Shown here: piece after piece, positions 6,228 through 8,644 of the stretch
Layout: each line of letters begins with the position of its first letter
How positions within the stretch are numbered: the stretch's first letter is position 1
Assembly: GCA_002429425.1 (NCBI GenBank)
Contig: DIZR01000067.1
Location: 763 to 9,406, forward strand
Reading direction: 5' to 3'
From: Patescibacteria group bacterium UBA6023
Lineage (GTDB): Bacteria > Patescibacteriota > Minisyncoccia > Phycocordibacterales > UBA6899
Length of the DNA stretch: 8,644 nt
The notes under the pieces: generated by a model
What the model saw: the letters and a program-made list of their open reading frames with translations, nothing else
The model's database searches: none
What the model was told of the DNA's origin: nothing
Program-made: the position numbers and the translations under genes

Positions 6228-7475
6228 ATGCTTTTTCGAGATGCATTTAAAACCGCCACACGCAGTCTTACGCATGGCAAGATGCGTTCAATTTTGACGA
6301 TGCTCGGTATTGTGATCGGCATCGCTTCCGTAATTGTGCTCATGTCGATAGGGCAATCGGCACAAAATTTGATCTTGGGTAAAGTACAGAGTATTGGTTC
6401 TAATCTTGTTATTATTACTCCTGGTGCACCGAGTGGTAGGGGATTTTCGCCTCCTGCTGCAGCACAGGGAATACTTATCACAAGTTTACTGCAACGAGAT
6501 GTTGACGCGCTACGACGCGAACCTTCCGTAAGTGCGGCTGCGCCACTCGTGAGCGGGCAAGCCGAAGTAGTGTATGGGAATAACAACAAAACAGTGAGCT
6601 ATCAGGGGGTGACCGCCGATATGTTTTCAGTTCGAAATCTCACAGTGGGAAAGGGAAATACATTTACAAAAGGGGATGTTGATTCTGCAAATCATGTTGC
6701 GGTTATCGGACCTGATCTTGCGAATACCCTTTTTGGTCCTGCGCTCAATCCTATCAATAAAATTATTCGTGTGAAGAATGTCTCATTCCGTGTTGTTGGA
6801 GTACTGAGTAATGGCGGAACTGGTGCCTTTGGAGTTGATCAGGGGAATATGGTCCTTATACCTATAACTATTGCTCAAAAACAACTACTCGGAATTTCTT
6901 ATCTTAATACCATACTTGTTCAGGGGAACCCAAGCTATGATATTGAATTTGTAAAATCGCGTATAACATTCGCATTGCGTCAGGACCACGGCATTATCGA
7001 TCCCAAAAAAGACGACTTCAACATACAGACACAAGCAGACGTCTTGTCTATTCTCGGCAGTATCACTTCGATCCTCACGCTTTTTTTGGCAGCGATAGCG
7101 TCCATCTCACTCCTTGTTGGTGGTATCGGCATTATGAATATTATGCTTGTCGCGGTCACGGAGCGCACTCGCGAGATCGGACTTCGTAAGGCAGTGGGAG
7201 CGACAAATAATGATATCTTGCAACAGTTTCTCATTGAATCAGTCCTGCTGACCTTTGTGGGTGGCGTGGTGGGCATTGCGCTCGGTGCCGCTATTGTGGG
7301 TCTTGTCTATTTTGTGCTCACAACCTTCTTTTCTATCGGTTGGGTCTTTGCTTTTCCTATCTCGGCTGTTGTTCTTGGATTGGCGGTATCGGGCATCTCC
7401 GGTATTGCGTTCGGAATCTATCCGGCAAGTAAGGCTGCAAAGAAAAACCCGATTGATGCACTGCGATATGAATAA
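6228..7475 (+). CDS. ABC transporter permease, MacB/FtsX family
   Basis: 415 residues with the MacB plan. A first helix (about 21-41, 'SILTMLGIVIGIASVIVLMS') is followed by a large extracytoplasmic MacB core domain (about 42-275), which begins with a 'GSNLVIITPG' strand. Three further helices lie near 281-308, 336-362 and 372-396. The cytoplasmic loop 'ERTREIGLRKAVGA' (312-325) is the conserved coupling motif that contacts the ATPase, and the C-terminus 'YPASKAAKKNPIDALRYE' is a family hallmark. Unlike E. coli MacB, the ATPase is a separate protein, as in Bacillus YknYZ. It is the third gene of the operon, two bases after the ATPase stop. MacB-type machines transmit mechanical force to extrude peptides, lipids or drugs rather than moving substrate through the membrane pore; the substrate here is unknown. 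No clear terminator follows the TAA. Confidence 0.96.
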   Translation: MLFRDAFKTATRSLTHGKMRSILTMLGIVIGIASVIVLMSIGQSAQNLILGKVQSIGSNLVIITPGAPSGRGFSPPAAAQGILITSLLQRDVDALRREPSVSAAAPLVSGQAEVVYGNNNKTVSYQGVTADMFSVRNLTVGKGNTFTKGDVDSANHVAVIGPDLANTLFGPALNPINKIIRVKNVSFRVVGVLSNGGTGAFGVDQGNMVLIPITIAQKQLLGISYLNTILVQGNPSYDIEFVKSRITFALRQDHGIIDPKKDDFNIQTQADVLSILGSITSILTLFLAAIASISLLVGGIGIMNIMLVAVTERTREIGLRKAVGATNNDILQQFLIESVLLTFVGGVVGIALGAAIVGLVYFVLTTFFSIGWVFAFPISAVVLGLAVSGISGIAFGIYPASKAAKKNPIDALRYE

Positions 7476-7491
7476 AAAGTGATTGTCGTGT

Positions 7492-7512
7492 TTTATGATA
7501 TGCTTGTGAAAT
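7492..7512 (+). promoter_or_regulatory. Candidate extended -10 promoter for the Nudix gene (leaderless)
   Basis: TTATG-A-TATGCT (7493-7504) is an extended -10, with TG at 7496-7497 and the hexamer at 7499-7504. It matches the block at 3704-3724 in 18 of 21 positions. The hexamer ends 6 nt before the ATG at 7511, so the first transcribed base should be at or next to the start codon. There is no Shine-Dalgarno sequence and no good -35. It sits 17-37 bp past the permease stop, which suggests the Nudix gene is expressed separately from the transporter operon. Confidence 0.5.
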
Positions 7513-7939
7513 GAAAACCATTGAAATTATTGCGAGGGCATTGATCATAAAAGATAATAAGATACTGAGTTGTAAGACCGTCACGCAAGGTAATTATTTT
7601 CTGCCAGGTGGACATGTGGAATTCGGGGAAAGCGCAAAAGCCACGCTTGTCCGTGAGATGCACGAAGAGGCGCACGCGGTCATTAAAGATATTGAGTACT
7701 TGGGGTTATTTGAACATTCGTATGGTGAGCACGAGGATATTCATCATGAAATAAATATTATTTACACGGCGCAAATAGAGGATGAGAACGTGGTCTCTCA
7801 AGAGGCTCATATAACCTTCGAGTGGATACCGATTGAAGAATTCTCCAGTATTAAATTTCTTCCAAAAGTATTCCAAGATAAGATTGTTAAATATTTTTCC
7901 TCATCAAAGCCTATCTACCTATCTACCCTTTTGGATTAA
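7511..7939 (+). CDS. Nudix (MutT-like) hydrolase
   Basis: 142 residues, typical for a single-domain Nudix protein. The Nudix box runs from G34: G34-x5-E40-x7-R48-E49-M50-x-E52-E53, so the catalytic metal-binding glutamates are all present. The late glycine of the consensus (REUxEExGU) is His55 here, a mild deviation. 'YFLPGGHVEFGES' (29-41) and 'FEWIPIEEF' (103-111) are common in MutT/ADP-ribose-pyrophosphatase-like members. Such enzymes hydrolyse nucleoside diphosphates linked to another group (oxidised dNTPs, ADP-ribose, sugar nucleotides); the substrate cannot be read from this sequence. The start follows the candidate promoter directly, with no leader. The gene lies between the transporter operon and a small membrane protein, and neither neighbour indicates a substrate. 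Confidence 0.93.
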   Translation: MKTIEIIARALIIKDNKILSCKTVTQGNYFLPGGHVEFGESAKATLVREMHEEAHAVIKDIEYLGLFEHSYGEHEDIHHEINIIYTAQIEDENVVSQEAHITFEWIPIEEFSSIKFLPKVFQDKIVKYFSSSKPIYLSTLLD

Positions 7940-7940
7940 T

Positions 7941-7970
7941 TTAGACTTTTGTCTTTTATCGCGCTACAGT
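7941..7970 (+). promoter_or_regulatory. Weak candidate promoter for the small membrane protein
   Basis: TTAGAC (7941-7946), an 18-bp spacer and TACAGT (7965-7970) roughly fit a housekeeping promoter. The hexamer ends 7 nt before the ATG at 7978, the same spacing as at 1533 and close to that at 7511. The boxes match the consensus only partly. Confidence 0.28.
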
Positions 7971-7977
7971 AAGCGTG

Positions 7978-8406
7978 ATGAAACAAGAATCCTGGAAAAA
8001 GATAATCAGCATCACTCTCGGTCTCTCTATTTTTTCAATTGAGGGATATTTACGCTACTTCGCTCCCCAAGCATTGAGGAAGAGTATTGAACCTGCACAA
8101 ATTGATAAGTTCCTACATCTTCTTGCCGGTATCTTCCTTGCCATGTTGATTGAGCGATATATGAAAGGGTCTTCTTTCTGGCGGGTGCTTGGCATTGTAT
8201 TTATGGCGACTGTATCGTGGAAGGTTTTTGAATATTTTCTTGATCCTGCAATGCCACGTTTTATTGCGCACCATCTTTCCATGTGGATTCTCGATACCAC
8301 GGGTGATATCGCTGCGACGATTCTCGGCGGTCTTCTTTATTGGCGAATAGCTATTCATAAAACAGTGAGAGCATTAGAACCTCATGGAGGAGTACCAATA
8401 ATATAA
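7978..8406 (+). CDS. Small multi-pass membrane protein, possibly VanZ-like or YjdF-like
   Basis: 142 residues from the ATG at 7978; a GTG at 7975 would add one residue. I prefer the ATG because it fits the 7-nt spacing to the candidate -10. About four membrane segments: 9-27, 44-61, 67-85 and 102-122. Charged or polar residues sit in or beside them: 'DKFLHLLAG' (D43, H47), 'WKVFEYFLD' (W81, E85) and 'WILDTTGDIAATILGG' (D106, D110). This layout of D..xH, W..xE and DT..D is reminiscent of VanZ-like and YjdF-like small membrane proteins, but I do not recognise the family with certainty and the function is unknown. The C-terminus is short and basic to neutral. The TAA stop lies 9 bp before the next gene, and its end overlaps a TATAAA that may be that gene's -10. 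Confidence 0.72.
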   Translation: MKQESWKKIISITLGLSIFSIEGYLRYFAPQALRKSIEPAQIDKFLHLLAGIFLAMLIERYMKGSSFWRVLGIVFMATVSWKVFEYFLDPAMPRFIAHHLSMWILDTTGDIAATILGGLLYWRIAIHKTVRALEPHGGVPII

Positions 8407-8407
8407 A
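8402..8407 (+). promoter_or_regulatory. Weak candidate -10 for the sigma-factor gene
   Basis: TATAAA overlaps the stop codon of the upstream gene and ends 8 nt before the ATG at 8416, close to the spacing seen at other starts in the window. No TG extension and no -35 are visible. A GGAGGAG at 8386-8392 resembles a Shine-Dalgarno sequence but ends 23 nt before the ATG, too far for normal use. Co-transcription with the upstream gene is equally possible. Confidence 0.2.
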
Positions 8408-8415
8408 TTTACTTC

Positions 8416-8644
8416 ATGATACCAATTGAACTTTCACCTCCAGACCAGGAACTTGTCGCCAATGCTCTCACTAACCCGGAGAATTTTACTCAAATTGTAG
8501 AAAGGTATCATGAGCCACTGCAAAGATACATTCGACGCTTGGGGTGTAGTGATGTGCGCGACATAGAGGATGTGCTTCAGGAACTTTTCATTAAGTGCTA
8601 TGCAAATCTAAATGATTATGACTCGAATCTTAAGTTTTCTTCTT
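8416..8644 (+). CDS. ECF-type RNA polymerase sigma factor, N-terminal region (3' partial)
   Basis: Starting at the ATG at 8416, the frame stays open to the window edge and yields about 76 residues beginning MIPIELSPPDQELVANAL. 'FTQIVERYHEPLQRYIRRLG' (about 28-47) followed by 'DIEDVLQELFIKCYANLNDYD' (about 53-73) is the typical start of sigma-70 region 2 in ECF/RpoE-like factors: a helix with paired aromatic and basic residues, then a D.eDv.Qe.F.k.y..l pattern that binds core RNA polymerase. Region 2.4 and region 4 lie beyond the window. It would direct transcription of a stress or envelope regulon. Any anti-sigma factor, usually the next gene, would also lie outside. The start fits the usual short lead before region 2. 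The gene begins 9 bp after the preceding stop codon. Confidence 0.87.
   Translation, partial: MIPIELSPPDQELVANALTNPENFTQIVERYHEPLQRYIRRLGCSDVRDIEDVLQELFIKCYANLNDYDSNLKFSS

Noticed and set aside
6218..6589. A 123-residue minus-strand frame over the start of the permease gene
   Set aside because: It is antisense to a conserved MacB-type coding region and has no recognisable domain.
8386..8392. GGAGGAG as the ribosome-binding site of the sigma gene
   Set aside because: It lies 23 nt before the ATG and inside the previous gene's coding sequence, outside normal spacing, and no alternative start fits it.
1..8406. Possible TGA-recoded genome (as in Gracilibacteria), because none of seven stops is TGA
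   Set aside because: All genes read full length in the standard code with no in-frame TGA, and glycine is supplied by GGN codons. A recoded genome would show in-frame TGA within genes. Absence among seven stops is weak evidence.

Overview
The window is an ordinary-looking stretch of bacterial chromosome. It is almost fully coding on the + strand, with moderate GC content and seven protein genes visible in whole or part, plus an eighth cut off at the right edge. The style suggests a Candidate Phyla Radiation bacterium, most likely of the Parcubacteria group: an O-antigen-ligase/TPR protein, a long MacA-like adaptor followed directly by a MacB-like ATPase and permease, small Nudix and membrane proteins, and starts with no Shine-Dalgarno sequence. 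This assignment is inference from gene content and style; no rRNA or ribosomal protein is present to test it. All seven visible stop codons are TAA or TAG, and the genes read through without in-frame TGA, so the standard bacterial code applies.

Layout. 1-1413: 3' part of an O-antigen ligase/polymerase (Wzy/WaaL-like) with a C-terminal TPR region; its start lies left of the window. 1414-1532: short gap with a weak hairpin and a promoter-like extended -10 directly before the next start. 1533-3632: a 699-residue membrane protein joining a DedA domain, a PAP2 phosphatase with complete catalytic motifs, and an LssY-type C-terminal domain. 3633-3862: the only sizeable non-coding stretch (230 bp), with a promoter-like element and a hairpin followed by a run of T. 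3863-7475: a compact three-gene operon of membrane-fusion protein, ABC ATPase and FtsX/MacB-type permease. 7511-7939: Nudix hydrolase. 7978-8406: small multi-pass membrane protein. 8416 to the edge: N-terminal region of an ECF-type sigma factor.

Together the genes point to cell-envelope work: surface glycan assembly (ligase), turnover or recycling of lipid-linked phosphates (DedA/PAP2), and export or extrusion (MacAB-like machine). In an organism without an outer membrane, the MacAB-like set would act more like Bacillus YknXYZ than like a TolC-coupled efflux pump. The Nudix, membrane and sigma genes seem separately expressed.

I did not find a CRISPR array, mobile element, RNA gene or clearly new multi-gene system. 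The observations most worth checking are the repeated extended -10 motif placed 6-7 nt before start codons, which predicts leaderless mRNAs, the triple-domain DedA-PAP2-LssY protein, and the possible attenuator-like leader before the transporter operon.
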